Part shown: one piece after another, positions 1 to 7,752 of the stretch
Numbering within the stretch: the stretch's first letter is position 1
How the letters are laid out: the number at the start of each line of letters is the position of its first letter
Assembly: GCF_007991275.1 (NCBI RefSeq)
Contig: NZ_BJYA01000005.1
Location: 1 to 64,000, forward strand
Reading direction: 5' to 3'
DNA from: Alkalibacillus haloalkaliphilus
Lineage (GTDB): Bacteria > Bacillota > Bacilli > Bacillales > Alkalibacillaceae
Length of the DNA stretch: 64,000 nt
Position numbers and translations under genes: made by a program
Notes under the pieces: model-generated
Databases searched by the model: none
What the model was told of the DNA's origin: nothing
Seen by the model: only the letters and a program-made list of their open reading frames with translations

Positions 1-85
1 CGCACCTCGGATTTTGGCGTTCATGAGAATTATTTGGCGCTCAGCAACTTTTATCAGCGTTCGCCATCTTTTATCAGCACTCAAC
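1..85 (-). repeat. Intergenic repeat array 1 (cut by window edge)
   Basis: At least four units at an exact 20 bp step: TTGGCG cores at 14 and 34, TCAGCG/TCAGCA cores at 54 and 74. Read on the minus strand, GCTGATAAA-type units come first and GCCAAA-type units second, as in the four other arrays of this family. It lies just beyond the terminator of the minus-strand DUF3231 gene, so it is downstream of that gene in the sense orientation. Its left end is outside the window. Function unknown. Confidence 0.8.
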
Positions 86-148
86 CATAATCATCATTAT
101 TACTTTTCACTCAGTTTAACACATTGTTATAAAAGTGCTAAAAACGAA

Positions 149-184
149 AAAACCGAGATCTACTATTAGGCAGATCTCGGTTTT
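149..184. terminator. Hairpin terminator after DUF3231 gene
   Basis: A perfect 13 bp stem (AAAACCGAGATCT with AGATCTCGGTTTT) and a 10-base loop, with T and A runs on both sides, so it can work in both directions. It sits a few bases after the stop of the minus-strand DUF3231 gene. Confidence 0.85.
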
Positions 185-188
185 CCCT

Positions 189-701
189 TTAATCCTCACT
201 TGGAATTTTCGTATGAAGGGGTGGTGGGATTAACCAGCCTTTTTCTTTGTTTAACCTTAATGCTTTGCCAGCTGCTTGGGCTTTGTTCATATGATATTGT
301 CCAAATAACATGGCGATATCTTCTCGCGTGCATTGAGCAATAATCGTTGAACAGCCAACTAAGCCTTCAGCTAATCCTTTAGAAACGCTTGCACTAATTT
401 CTGGGTCTGCAAATTTTGCTCCAGGGGGAATCTCTTCTAAAGTAGCTAGCGGTTTATCTGGTGCTGCAGGAGGTAAGGCAATCCCGTTTTCTTTTAACAC
501 TTCTTCAACTTCTTTTATTTCTGATTTCACGCCAGGGATTAATTCTTCAATAAATTTTTTCAAATCCCTGTCACCCGTATGGTTACCATATGTTTGTAAC
601 ATAGAATGAAACCCATTGGCTGCCACTAAAAATGAAAACAAATTATAAACTTCACCATAGTGTAATGGCTCTTTCTTTTGACTTCCACTTAAAATACCGA
701 T
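189..701 (-). CDS. DUF3231 family protein, apparent AUC start
   Basis: Small protein of 170 residues from the start chosen here. The pattern matches the DUF3231 family of Bacillaceae (LSGSQKKEPLHYGEV near the N-terminus, EDIAMLFGQYHMNKAQ and KGWLIPPPLH near the C-terminus). Members are helical proteins of unknown function, often in several copies per genome. The first NUG codon in frame is a TTG at 641, but the family motif continues 20 codons upstream. A GGAGGTG Shine-Dalgarno lies 7 nt before an ATC codon at 701, giving (M)GILSG, the usual family N-terminus. An in-frame stop lies 9 nt further upstream, so no NUG start fits. Either AUC is used or an ATG has mutated or been misread. Confidence 0.8.
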   Translation of the reverse strand: MGILSGSQKKEPLHYGEVYNLFSFLVAANGFHSMLQTYGNHTGDRDLKKFIEELIPGVKSEIKEVEEVLKENGIALPPAAPDKPLATLEEIPPGAKFADPEISASVSKGLAEGLVGCSTIIAQCTREDIAMLFGQYHMNKAQAAGKALRLNKEKGWLIPPPLHTKIPSED

Positions 702-792
702 CGTACTTCACCTCCATTCAAGAATACAATCTATATTCTTTGATGAAGGTGAAGTTTTATTCAGTGAATATTAAATTGTGCAGCAGACCTGA

Positions 793-1083
793 TTATGTAT
801 TTTCACGTTGTTGGCGTGTTAGGGCTCCTCTAAATACATAATACATTCCATTTAGAAAAGTGATAAAACCAAACATCATACCAGCGACACCACCGGCAAT
901 GCCGCTTCCAGTAGATATTCCTAAGGAGACTAGGGTCACGAACCATGTTATTGGGGCTATTAAGAACATGATGACAAATCCACTTGTAACGAGCATCATT
1001 TTAGTGTTGGATGTGTATTTAACTACGATGATGTTAATTAAAGCTAAAAAAGTTACAAATAAAATTAAACCCACATTGATCAA
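793..1083 (-). CDS. Small three-helix membrane protein
   Basis: A 96-residue hydrophobic protein with about three predicted membrane segments (roughly residues 3-22, 28-55 and 60-86) and a short basic C-terminal tail. I do not recognise the family. The start is a TTG just after the stop of the upstream HhH gene, with GAGAGG three bases before it. A GTG three codons later is possible. The tight spacing suggests translation coupled to the HhH gene. Confidence 0.6.
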   Translation of the reverse strand: MINVGLILFVTFLALINIIVVKYTSNTKMMLVTSGFVIMFLIAPITWFVTLVSLGISTGSGIAGGVAGMMFGFITFLNGMYYVFRGALTRQQRENT

Positions 1084-1091
1084 CCGCCTCT

Positions 1092-1550
1092 CTACTCATA
1101 CCATGCTTTTGTTGGCCTAGTTTTAGGGTAGCCATGCTTTTCACGAAAGCTTTTTCTTTCTTGTGTAAAATCGTGCCACTTTATATCATTGTTCGGTTTC
1201 CTGGCATAATGAATAACACAACGGATTTGATCTTCAACACAGCTATCGGTCCAAACGCCTAGTCTTTCTTCAAGTTGGTCAAAAAGCTTTGCTCCATCTT
1301 GCTTTTTCATCTCTTCTAATGAATACAACTTGAGGTGATTGACTAATTTTTCGGCAAGTTTAATTCCAATTGTCGGGACTTGTTGGAATTGAGCTAACCC
1401 TCTCAACTCTAGTGCTCGTTCATTTGGTACTTCTAATACATTCGAGAGAAAGTCGATTTCTAAGTAATGAACTTCATTTAATTTAATTTTGTTTTTTCTA
1501 AGTCGACCTCGTTCATTTGAAGTTAATGGTAATTTTGTAGTCGCAGTCAT
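1092..1550 (-). CDS. Helix-hairpin-helix protein, Cdd1 (pathogenicity locus) type
   Basis: A 152-residue soluble protein. Residues about 55-75 (VPTIGIKLAEKLV) form a helix-hairpin-helix of the kind used for non-specific DNA contact. The C-terminal part (DQIRCVIHYARKPN, KWHDFTQERK) resembles the Cdd1 or pathogenicity-locus family, whose role is unknown. It starts 11 bp after the response regulator's stop codon and is followed at once by a small membrane protein, so it is probably the third gene of the two-component operon. The family assignment is from motif memory. Confidence 0.65.
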   Translation of the reverse strand: MTATTKLPLTSNERGRLRKNKIKLNEVHYLEIDFLSNVLEVPNERALELRGLAQFQQVPTIGIKLAEKLVNHLKLYSLEEMKKQDGAKLFDQLEERLGVWTDSCVEDQIRCVIHYARKPNNDIKWHDFTQERKSFREKHGYPKTRPTKAWYE

Positions 1551-1561
1551 ATAAATACTCC

Positions 1562-2251
1562 TTAATTTTCTGCATTAAATTTATACCCAAACCCTCTAAC
1601 TGTCTGAATGTAGCACGGTTTGTGTGGGTTTTCTTCTACTTTACTACGCAAATGGCTAATATGGACTTTGACGGTTTCGATGTTGCCTGTCGCATCATAG
1701 CTCCAAATGCGGTCGTAAAGTTGTTCATGGCTCCAGACGCGGTTTGGGTGTTCTGCTAGGTGGATCAGGAGCTCTAATTCTTTTGTCGTTAGTGTAATCG
1801 GCTCATTCTTAACATAGCATTTCATATCGTCTAGGTCGATTTTGATTCGGCCGTATTCTAGTGTGTTGTTTTTCGCTTTCGGTTTCGTATGATATATGCG
1901 TAAGTTCGCTTTAATTCGAGCTTCTAATTCTTCAAAGTCATATGGCTTCGTCAAATAGTCATCACCGCCGAGTTCGAAGCATTTCACTTTATCGAAAGTG
2001 TTTCTGCGAACGCTTAAAAAAATGATCGGAATCGTCAGTTTTTCGCGGATCTTTTGACAGACTTCGAACCCATTCATGCCTGGCATTTCGATGTCGAGTA
2101 AAATGAGCTCTGGCGGTGTTTTGTCAATAATCTTAAGCGCTTCGTCTCCATCTTGCGCGGCTAAAGTTTTATAGCCTTTACTTTCTAAATACATTTGTGT
2201 CATGTCTCGAATGCCTGCTTCATCTTCTACGAGCAAAATGGTTTCGCTCAT
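1562..2251 (-). CDS. OmpR/PhoB-family response regulator
   Basis: Cytoplasmic transcription regulator of 229 residues. The receiver domain (about 1-120) has the acidic pair near residues 10-11, phosphoacceptor D53 (LILLDIEMPG), Ser80 in place of the usual Thr, and K102 (YLTKPYDF). The C-terminal winged helix (about 130-228) ends in the usual RGFGYKF motif. The start overlaps the stop of the sensor kinase gene (ATGA), with GAGGGGGAG upstream, so the two are cotranslated partners. The sensed signal and target genes cannot be inferred from the sequence. Confidence 0.93.
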   Translation of the reverse strand: MSETILLVEDEAGIRDMTQMYLESKGYKTLAAQDGDEALKIIDKTPPELILLDIEMPGMNGFEVCQKIREKLTIPIIFLSVRRNTFDKVKCFELGGDDYLTKPYDFEELEARIKANLRIYHTKPKAKNNTLEYGRIKIDLDDMKCYVKNEPITLTTKELELLIHLAEHPNRVWSHEQLYDRIWSYDATGNIETVKVHISHLRSKVEENPHKPCYIQTVRGFGYKFNAEN

Positions 2252-5200
2252 AAGCTCTCCCCCTCTTTATTTTGTTCAGGCTCTTCGATGACTGATTGTT
2301 GTGTAATTGGAAGTTTGATCGAAAAAGTCGTACCAACGTTTTGGTCACTTTCAACACTAATTGCACCTTTATGGGTTTCGACGATTTCTTTAGCAATTGC
2401 TAGCCCTAGCCCTGTTCCGTGTGGGTTATAACGTGATGAGCTGGCCTGCTTATAAAATCGGTCGAAAATGTATGGTAAATCTTCTTGATCTATCCCTGTG
2501 CCGTTATCAGTTATTTTTATTACTATATGACGTTCGTCGAGGTGAACATGTGCACCTAATGCAATTTCACCGTCCGCTTCAGTTGTATATTTGGCTGCAT
2601 TAGATATCAAATTAGAAAACACTTGGTCCATTCGATCGCGATCGATGTAACACATCCAGCCGTCAGCTTCATCAAGTTTCCCGTGATTTATACCTCGAAA
2701 GCGGCGGTTATGTTGTTCAACATTAAACTGACATCTTCGCTCGACTTGTTCGACCCACCGTCTTACATTCACAGCAGTTTTATTTAAACTCGTTTTACCT
2801 TCTTCTAGTTTTGATAGATCGAATAAATCATTTATGAGTCGGTTAAGAACTTGAATTTTCTTCAATACTTGCTCGTTGTAATGTTCGTTATAAGGTGAAA
2901 GTGTTCCTGCTTTTAACGATTGCATGTAGCTGTGAATTAATGTCACAGGTGTACCAAGTTCATGCGCGATGTTCGATAACATTTGTCTACGTGACTGCTC
3001 TGCTTCAAGTAAGTTTTCGTTCGCAGCTGTTAAGTCTTCGTTAGCTACTTTCAACGCTTCTGTTCGTTCTTCAATTTTTTCTTCTAAGTGTGTATTTAAA
3101 TTCGTTAATTCTTGGTTAAGCGTGCGAATGCGGATCAGCGTGCGAACGCGTGATAAGAGTTCCATTTTGTCACAAGGTTTCACGAGATAATCGTTGGCCC
3201 CTGCTTCAAAGGAGACAACTTTATCATCGAGTTCACTTTTCGCTGTTAACATTAGAATCGGCAGTTCCATAAGTGAATAGTCACGGCGCAAGCGGCTACA
3301 CACTTCGTAACCTGACATCTTTGGCATCATTAAGTCTAAAATGAGTAAGTCGACTGACCTTTCTTTAAGAATCTCGAAAACTTCTTCCCCATCAGATGCT
3401 GTGACAACTTCATAACCTTCTAATGCCAACTGGTTCGTTAGCACTTGTAAGTTGACCGCTTCATCATCTGCAACTAAAACGCGTGGTTGGTTAGCTCGTT
3501 TAATCGTTGGTGGTTCAACTTTCGTACTTTCACCTGTCAACAAGCGCTCTACTGGTTTAGACACTTCTTCTGCTGTATCTTCTGCTTGGACTGGTAGCGT
3601 GACGTAGAAGGTTGAGCCTTGTTTCGGCTGCGATTCAGCTGTAAGTGTACCTGCATGCAAATCGACTAAGCGTTTTGTAATGCTTAAGCCCATTCCTGTC
3701 CCACTAATTGTGTGTGACGGATCTGCTTGCTGAAATGGATTAAAAATATATTCTAATTGATCGGCTGATATGCCACTTCCTGTATCTTGAACGCTGATCG
3801 TCAATCCGTCTTCTGTTACAAAAGCTGAAATGACGATGCGCCCTTCATCCGTATAATTAATCGCATTGCCGACTAAGTTGTAGAGAATTTGTTGTAGTCG
3901 GTTCGGGTCGGCGTGCACTGGTGATAAGTTATCTGGAATGTCTGTGACGAGTTCGATCGGTTTATTTTTTATTAAAGGTTTAGAAACAGCAACGACAACT
4001 TCAATGACGCCTTTGACGTGTACTGATTTTATTTGCAGTTCTAACGAGTCGTATTTTAACTTTGAAAAATCTAAAATGTCGTTCACTAAATGAGTGAGGC
4101 GATTTCCGCTTGCGACGATTGTTGATAGTTGTTGCTTCATCTGTTCAGAAACATCGCCAGTGACACCATCGCGTAACGATTCAGCAATGCCGACCATGCC
4201 ATATATAGGCGTTCTTAGTTCGTGTGATGTGACAGCTAGAAATTCGTCTTTTAATACGTCTGCTTTTTTCAAGTTTTCCATCGCGAGCTCTTGGCTTTCG
4301 CGCGCTTGTTTTTCGGCTTGTTCTTTTTCAGCTCGCATTAAGTTAATTTTGTCAGCTAAGGCGAAGCTTAATAAGACGACTTCAACTGTCATCGCAGCTT
4401 GCCCCGCGTATTCAGTCAAAAGTGAATATGGAAGAATCGCTGCACGCTCTAAAATCGTAATAAACACACCGGTTAAGAAAATCATCCAACCGAGAATGTA
4501 AAAGCGTGCTTGCCTTGCACCGCGCTTTAGGCATATGAAGGCGACGATTAGAACGGTTAAAAATGTTAAAAATGCACTTGCAATCATCATATTGAGTGCA
4601 ACGATATGAGATATAAAAAGCATGATAACAGTTGCTATGTTTAAGGCAATGAGTAGATAAGACAGTCGATTAAACTTCGGCAAATATTGATCGACATCGA
4701 GAAAGGCGCGTGTAAATAGTAAAATGAAAATACAGCCGAAGCTAACCCAAAATGGCGTTGATATTAAATTCCAAGCAGGATAGTCTGACCATAAATATTG
4801 AAAACCAACACCGTTGATCGAAATTTTACCTAACAACGTACATAGCATCGCAATGACGTAGTATAGATAACTGCGCATTTTTAAACTGAAATATAAGAAT
4901 AAATTGTAGACGATCATGACGATGATGATGCCGTAAAAAATGCCAAGCATCGTCAGCTCGCTTTGCGTTCGGTCAAAAAACGCATCATGACTCCATATGT
5001 ATATAGGTGGGTGTAAGTCGCCCCCTCCAACAGCTCGAGCGTAAAACGTCTCACTCGTATTCGGTTCGATGTCTAAGTTAACGGCGAAAAATCGGTGGTT
5101 AACTTCCCGTTCGTGAAAAGGTTCCACGACTGCGCCACCATGAAAAATCGGTTCATACCCTGAGTTCGTTTCCCTGTATATGTCGAGTTCGTATATGAGT

Positions 5201-5529
5201 GGAAAAGCGAATTCGAGAAGCCAGTCTGATTCGTTCGATTCATTTTCGATCTCAAAACGGAGCCACGTAGCTGTTTTGAAAAAGCCGTTTCGTTGATTGA
5301 TGTGGCTTTCAGATAAGAACTGGTCGGCGAATTGTGGAGAGGTCACGTCGCTTAGTTCTAACTGCATGTCGCGATCTTTTACCATTTCAATCCCTTCGTA
5401 AAGGTCGAGTTGGTCCGTTTCATCATCAAGAATTAACGCTTCTGTTGCGTTGACTAGTCCGCTCGGTAGACAAAGAAGAATCACAATGATAAAGATCGAT
5501 GCTATGAATTTTTTGTAATAGCGACTCAT
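2248..5529 (-). CDS. Hybrid sensor kinase with 7TM-DISM input and two kinase cores
   Basis: A 1093-residue membrane sensor. In order: signal peptide (1-28), an extracellular 7TMR-DISM-type domain (about 40-180), seven membrane helices (about 190-395), a coiled linker, a first HisKA (H436 in SHELRTP) with ATPase domain (N-box near 551, GTGMGL near 610), a receiver (D732, K784), a coiled coil, then a second HisKA (H856 in AHELGTP) with a second ATPase domain (DNGTG near 1008, HGTGLGLA near 1037). Extracellular DISM domains of this class often bind carbohydrate-like ligands. The layout suggests an internal relay (H436 to D732) plus a second kinase for the partner regulator at 1562. It is cotranslated with that regulator. 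Confidence 0.92.
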   Translation of the reverse strand: MSRYYKKFIASIFIIVILLCLPSGLVNATEALILDDETDQLDLYEGIEMVKDRDMQLELSDVTSPQFADQFLSESHINQRNGFFKTATWLRFEIENESNESDWLLEFAFPLIYELDIYRETNSGYEPIFHGGAVVEPFHEREVNHRFFAVNLDIEPNTSETFYARAVGGGDLHPPIYIWSHDAFFDRTQSELTMLGIFYGIIIVMIVYNLFLYFSLKMRSYLYYVIAMLCTLLGKISINGVGFQYLWSDYPAWNLISTPFWVSFGCIFILLFTRAFLDVDQYLPKFNRLSYLLIALNIATVIMLFISHIVALNMMIASAFLTFLTVLIVAFICLKRGARQARFYILGWMIFLTGVFITILERAAILPYSLLTEYAGQAAMTVEVVLLSFALADKINLMRAEKEQAEKQARESQELAMENLKKADVLKDEFLAVTSHELRTPIYGMVGIAESLRDGVTGDVSEQMKQQLSTIVASGNRLTHLVNDILDFSKLKYDSLELQIKSVHVKGVIEVVVAVSKPLIKNKPIELVTDIPDNLSPVHADPNRLQQILYNLVGNAINYTDEGRIVISAFVTEDGLTISVQDTGSGISADQLEYIFNPFQQADPSHTISGTGMGLSITKRLVDLHAGTLTAESQPKQGSTFYVTLPVQAEDTAEEVSKPVERLLTGESTKVEPPTIKRANQPRVLVADDEAVNLQVLTNQLALEGYEVVTASDGEEVFEILKERSVDLLILDLMMPKMSGYEVCSRLRRDYSLMELPILMLTAKSELDDKVVSFEAGANDYLVKPCDKMELLSRVRTLIRIRTLNQELTNLNTHLEEKIEERTEALKVANEDLTAANENLLEAEQSRRQMLSNIAHELGTPVTLIHSYMQSLKAGTLSPYNEHYNEQVLKKIQVLNRLINDLFDLSKLEEGKTSLNKTAVNVRRWVEQVERRCQFNVEQHNRRFRGINHGKLDEADGWMCYIDRDRMDQVFSNLISNAAKYTTEADGEIALGAHVHLDERHIVIKITDNGTGIDQEDLPYIFDRFYKQASSSRYNPHGTGLGLAIAKEIVETHKGAISVESDQNVGTTFSIKLPITQQSVIEEPEQNKEGESL

Positions 5530-5631
5530 TTTCCCACCCCCTTAGTTACTTATATTTTACTCGAAAGACGATAATTTTTAAAATTTTCACAAAATAAAAC
5601 AGCCGACTCGATTTAGAGCCGACTGAGTCAC

Positions 5632-6033
5632 TTATGCTGCCTCACTGTTCATTTTATTAACTTGCTCTTCGGCGATGTTACCGACAACTGGGAACTTGAA
5701 CCACTTGCCTTGGTAAGCCTTGATCATACAGACAATCCAAATGACAAACCCAACCGGTGCAAGCAACAGTGATATGAGCCAGCCAATTAATGGAACGAAG
5801 CCAATCACCATACTGAGGACAAATATAGATACCCAAATGAAAATCGACTGGAATGCATGGTAACGGACGAACTTGCTATCTTTTTCAACTAACAAGAATA
5901 TAAGACCCGTTATGAATCCAAATAAATAACACAACAACCCAGCAACATTGTTTTCTAAACCTGTAGAGCTCTTTTTGTCCTCTTCTTCATCACGAAAAAC
6001 CTTTTGTTCCTCTACTTGTTGTTCCTCTGTCAT
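5632..6033 (-). CDS. DUF4870-type small membrane protein
   Basis: A 133-residue protein with a charged cytoplasmic N-terminus (about 1-25) and three membrane segments. The signature NVAGLLCYLFGFITGLIFLL followed by KFVRYHAFQS matches the DUF4870 (Tic20-like) family, whose members are of unknown function. GGAGGG lies 7-8 nt before the ATG. It appears monocistronic. About 130 bases upstream of the start show no clear feature before the repeat array begins near 6163. Confidence 0.8.
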   Translation of the reverse strand: MTEEQQVEEQKVFRDEEEDKKSSTGLENNVAGLLCYLFGFITGLIFLLVEKDSKFVRYHAFQSIFIWVSIFVLSMVIGFVPLIGWLISLLLAPVGFVIWIVCMIKAYQGKWFKFPVVGNIAEEQVNKMNSEAA

Positions 6034-6162
6034 ATACAGCCCTCCCCCAACAAATTTAATGCTTTAATTACATCTTAATAAGGAAAGGTTAAATTTAAGT
6101 TAAATGAGGTAAGAATTTTTCAAAATGTGGGAATGCCTAGTTGATTGTTGGGTGGGTTGGGG

Positions 6163-6416
6163 GCGAACGCTGATAAATCCTGCTGGGCGCTGATAAAATT
6201 TCGTGAGTGCTGATAAGTTACTTGCGAGCGCTGATAAATATCGCTGAGCGCTGATAAAATTTTTGTGAGATCCGATATAGTTTCGTGCGAACGCCAGATT
6301 ATCTTTGCGAGCGCCAGATTAATTTCATGAGCGCCAAATTAACTCACGCGAACGCCAGATTAATTTCATGAACGCCAAATTAACTCACGCGAACGCCAAA
6401 TAAACCTCACTCGCCA
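6163..6416 (+). repeat. Intergenic repeat array 2 (A block then B block)
   Basis: About 12 units. CGCTGATAAA-type cores lie at 6168, 6188, 6208, 6229 and 6249, then a degenerate unit near 6270, then CGCCAAATTA or CGCCAGATTA cores at 6292, 6312, 6332, 6353, 6373, 6394 and 6412. Almost all steps are 20 or 21 bp. Spacers between cores differ and are about 10 bp. It fills the gap between divergent genes (starts at 6033 and 6497), the only array of the family not downstream of a gene. Confidence 0.9.
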
Positions 6417-6496
6417 GTACCTTCCCCCCTCCCTAATTCCATTATTCGGAAAAATGTGTTACATTAATGGCAGTTGCTTACAAGGGGGTACATATT

Positions 6497-6763
6497 ATGA
6501 AAAAGTTTTTCCTTTTTGGCGTTAGTTTTGTTGTCATTTTCGCTGTGTTCCAAATGTTGTCTGGCATGGTCTTAACTTGGATGCACACACCAAATGTGAG
6601 TGAGGCTTGGAGTATGAGTGGCAGCCTTCCTCAAGAAACGGTGATTGTCGGTAATTTTTCACTCGTGTCGTTAGGGATGATTCTAGCTTCGGCGATGATT
6701 GCTTACATTATTTCTAATAGAATCATGCAGTTCAATAAAAATAAAGCAGAACTTCCATCATAA
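6497..6763 (+). CDS. Small two-helix membrane protein
   Basis: An 88-residue protein with two strongly hydrophobic segments (about 3-25 and 52-76), separated by a short presumably extracellular loop (TWMHTPNVSEAWSMSG). The ATG at 6497 follows AAGGGGG by 9 nt. An earlier in-frame ATG has no ribosome site. The family is not recognised. It is monocistronic, ending inside a terminator shared with the convergent catE gene. Confidence 0.65.
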   Translation: MKKFFLFGVSFVVIFAVFQMLSGMVLTWMHTPNVSEAWSMSGSLPQETVIVGNFSLVSLGMILASAMIAYIISNRIMQFNKNKAELPS

Positions 6764-6786
6764 AAGGGAGTTCTGCTTTTTCTTTT
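6743..6786. terminator. Bidirectional terminator between 6763 and catE
   Basis: Stem AAAGCAGAACT with AGTTCTGCTTT plus an adjoining TCC/GGG pair region, then a long T run on the plus strand. The left arm lies inside the last codons of the plus-strand gene. On the minus strand the same hairpin follows the catE stop codon. Confidence 0.8.
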
Positions 6787-7622
6787 TATACGACTAGCTC
6801 GATCTGGTTTCCTGCTGGGTCTTCTGTTACGTTACCTTCTACAGGTGAGCCCATGTCTTTTAATCTATGAATGACGGTGTCGCGTGATGCTTCGTCAGGA
6901 TAGACAATTTGGTATGAATGTAGGCCTGCACTATTTTCTGAAGCTTTTGGTGCGCCAACGCCATTCCACGTGTTTGCAGCAATATGGTGGTGGTAGCCAT
7001 TCGTTGATAGAAAAATAGCCTGACCGCCAAATTGGCAAACGACATCAAAGCCGAGCCCGTCGACGTAAAATTTTTCTGCCTGACGTAAATCAGAAACGTG
7101 TAAATGAATGTGGCCCATCACTGTTTTCTCAGGCATCCCTTGCCAGCCTTGGTCGGTTTTATATTTTACTAAATCCTCAAAGTCTAGCGGATCGACTGCC
7201 ATTTCTACTTGATCACCTTGCCAAGTCCACGTGTCTGGATCTTTATCTTGGTAGACTTCGATGCCATTACCATCTGGATCATTGAAATAAATCGCATCAC
7301 TGACTAAGTGGTCTGATGCACCGATTGGGACCTTATGTTCTGATAGATGTATGACAAAGTCAGCTAAATGACGGCGTTCTGGCACTAAAATAGCGAAGTG
7401 GTATAAACCTGAAGTTCGCCTCTGCTTCGGTTCTGGATTTTCTGGTTGTACGAGTTTCAACATGCTAGTTTTTCCATCTGCTGTTAAATGTGCTGTGCCT
7501 TCTGTTTGTTCCAGTACGTTTAAGCCGACGATTTTTTGATAAAACTCTAGTGAACGTGCTAAGTCTGTCACTTTAATTGTGACGCGACTGACGAATGTTG
7601 TTGGTTTGCTATGAAAATTCAT
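6786..7622 (-). CDS. catE: Catechol-2,3-dioxygenase-like VOC enzyme
   Basis: A 278-residue extradiol ring-cleavage dioxygenase of the vicinal oxygen chelate fold, with two repeated modules (about 10-125 and 160-278). The likely metal ligands are in the second module: His in MGHIHLHVSDL, His in GLHSYQIV and Glu in GNQIELVV. Length and layout fit B. subtilis CatE, which detoxifies catechol and quinones and is repressed by YodB and CatR. The ATG at 7622 has GGAGGAAG upstream. An inverted repeat lies just upstream at 7645. No catD neighbour is present. Glyoxalase-like roles cannot be excluded. Confidence 0.8.
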   Translation of the reverse strand: MNFHSKPTTFVSRVTIKVTDLARSLEFYQKIVGLNVLEQTEGTAHLTADGKTSMLKLVQPENPEPKQRRTSGLYHFAILVPERRHLADFVIHLSEHKVPIGASDHLVSDAIYFNDPDGNGIEVYQDKDPDTWTWQGDQVEMAVDPLDFEDLVKYKTDQGWQGMPEKTVMGHIHLHVSDLRQAEKFYVDGLGFDVVCQFGGQAIFLSTNGYHHHIAANTWNGVGAPKASENSAGLHSYQIVYPDEASRDTVIHRLKDMGSPVEGNVTEDPAGNQIELVV

Positions 7623-7644
7623 GGAACTTCCTCCTCGAAATGTC

Positions 7645-7661
7645 ACTTACTTTATGTAAGT
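7645..7661. promoter_or_regulatory. Inverted repeat, candidate repressor operator of catE
   Basis: ACTTAC-TTTAT-GTAAGT, a perfect 6+6 palindrome 22 bases before the catE start, within the A/T-rich promoter region. In B. subtilis, catDE is repressed by two DUF24/MarR-type quinone sensors that bind short inverted repeats. That this is such a site is inference. Confidence 0.5.
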
Positions 7662-7752
7662 AAGTTTATAATTGTAAGCTCCATTTGTCAACTTTTATAT
7701 AGCTCGTCTATTTCTCATCGCGGTGCATACAATGGCGTTGAGGTGAGAAAAT

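Noticed and set aside
632-1120. Plus-strand frames opposite the first three minus-strand genes
   Set aside because: They have no ribosome sites and lie antisense to convincing DUF3231 and membrane protein genes.
5073-5255. Minus-strand 60-codon frame inside the sensor kinase gene, and similar antisense or out-of-frame ORFs elsewhere
   Set aside because: They are shadows of long, motif-supported genes and lack ribosome sites.
5600-5631. Possible terminator after the DUF4870 gene
   Set aside because: The repeated AGCCGACT is a direct repeat, not an inverted one, so no good stem forms. A weaker GACTC/GAGTC pairing is too poor to call.
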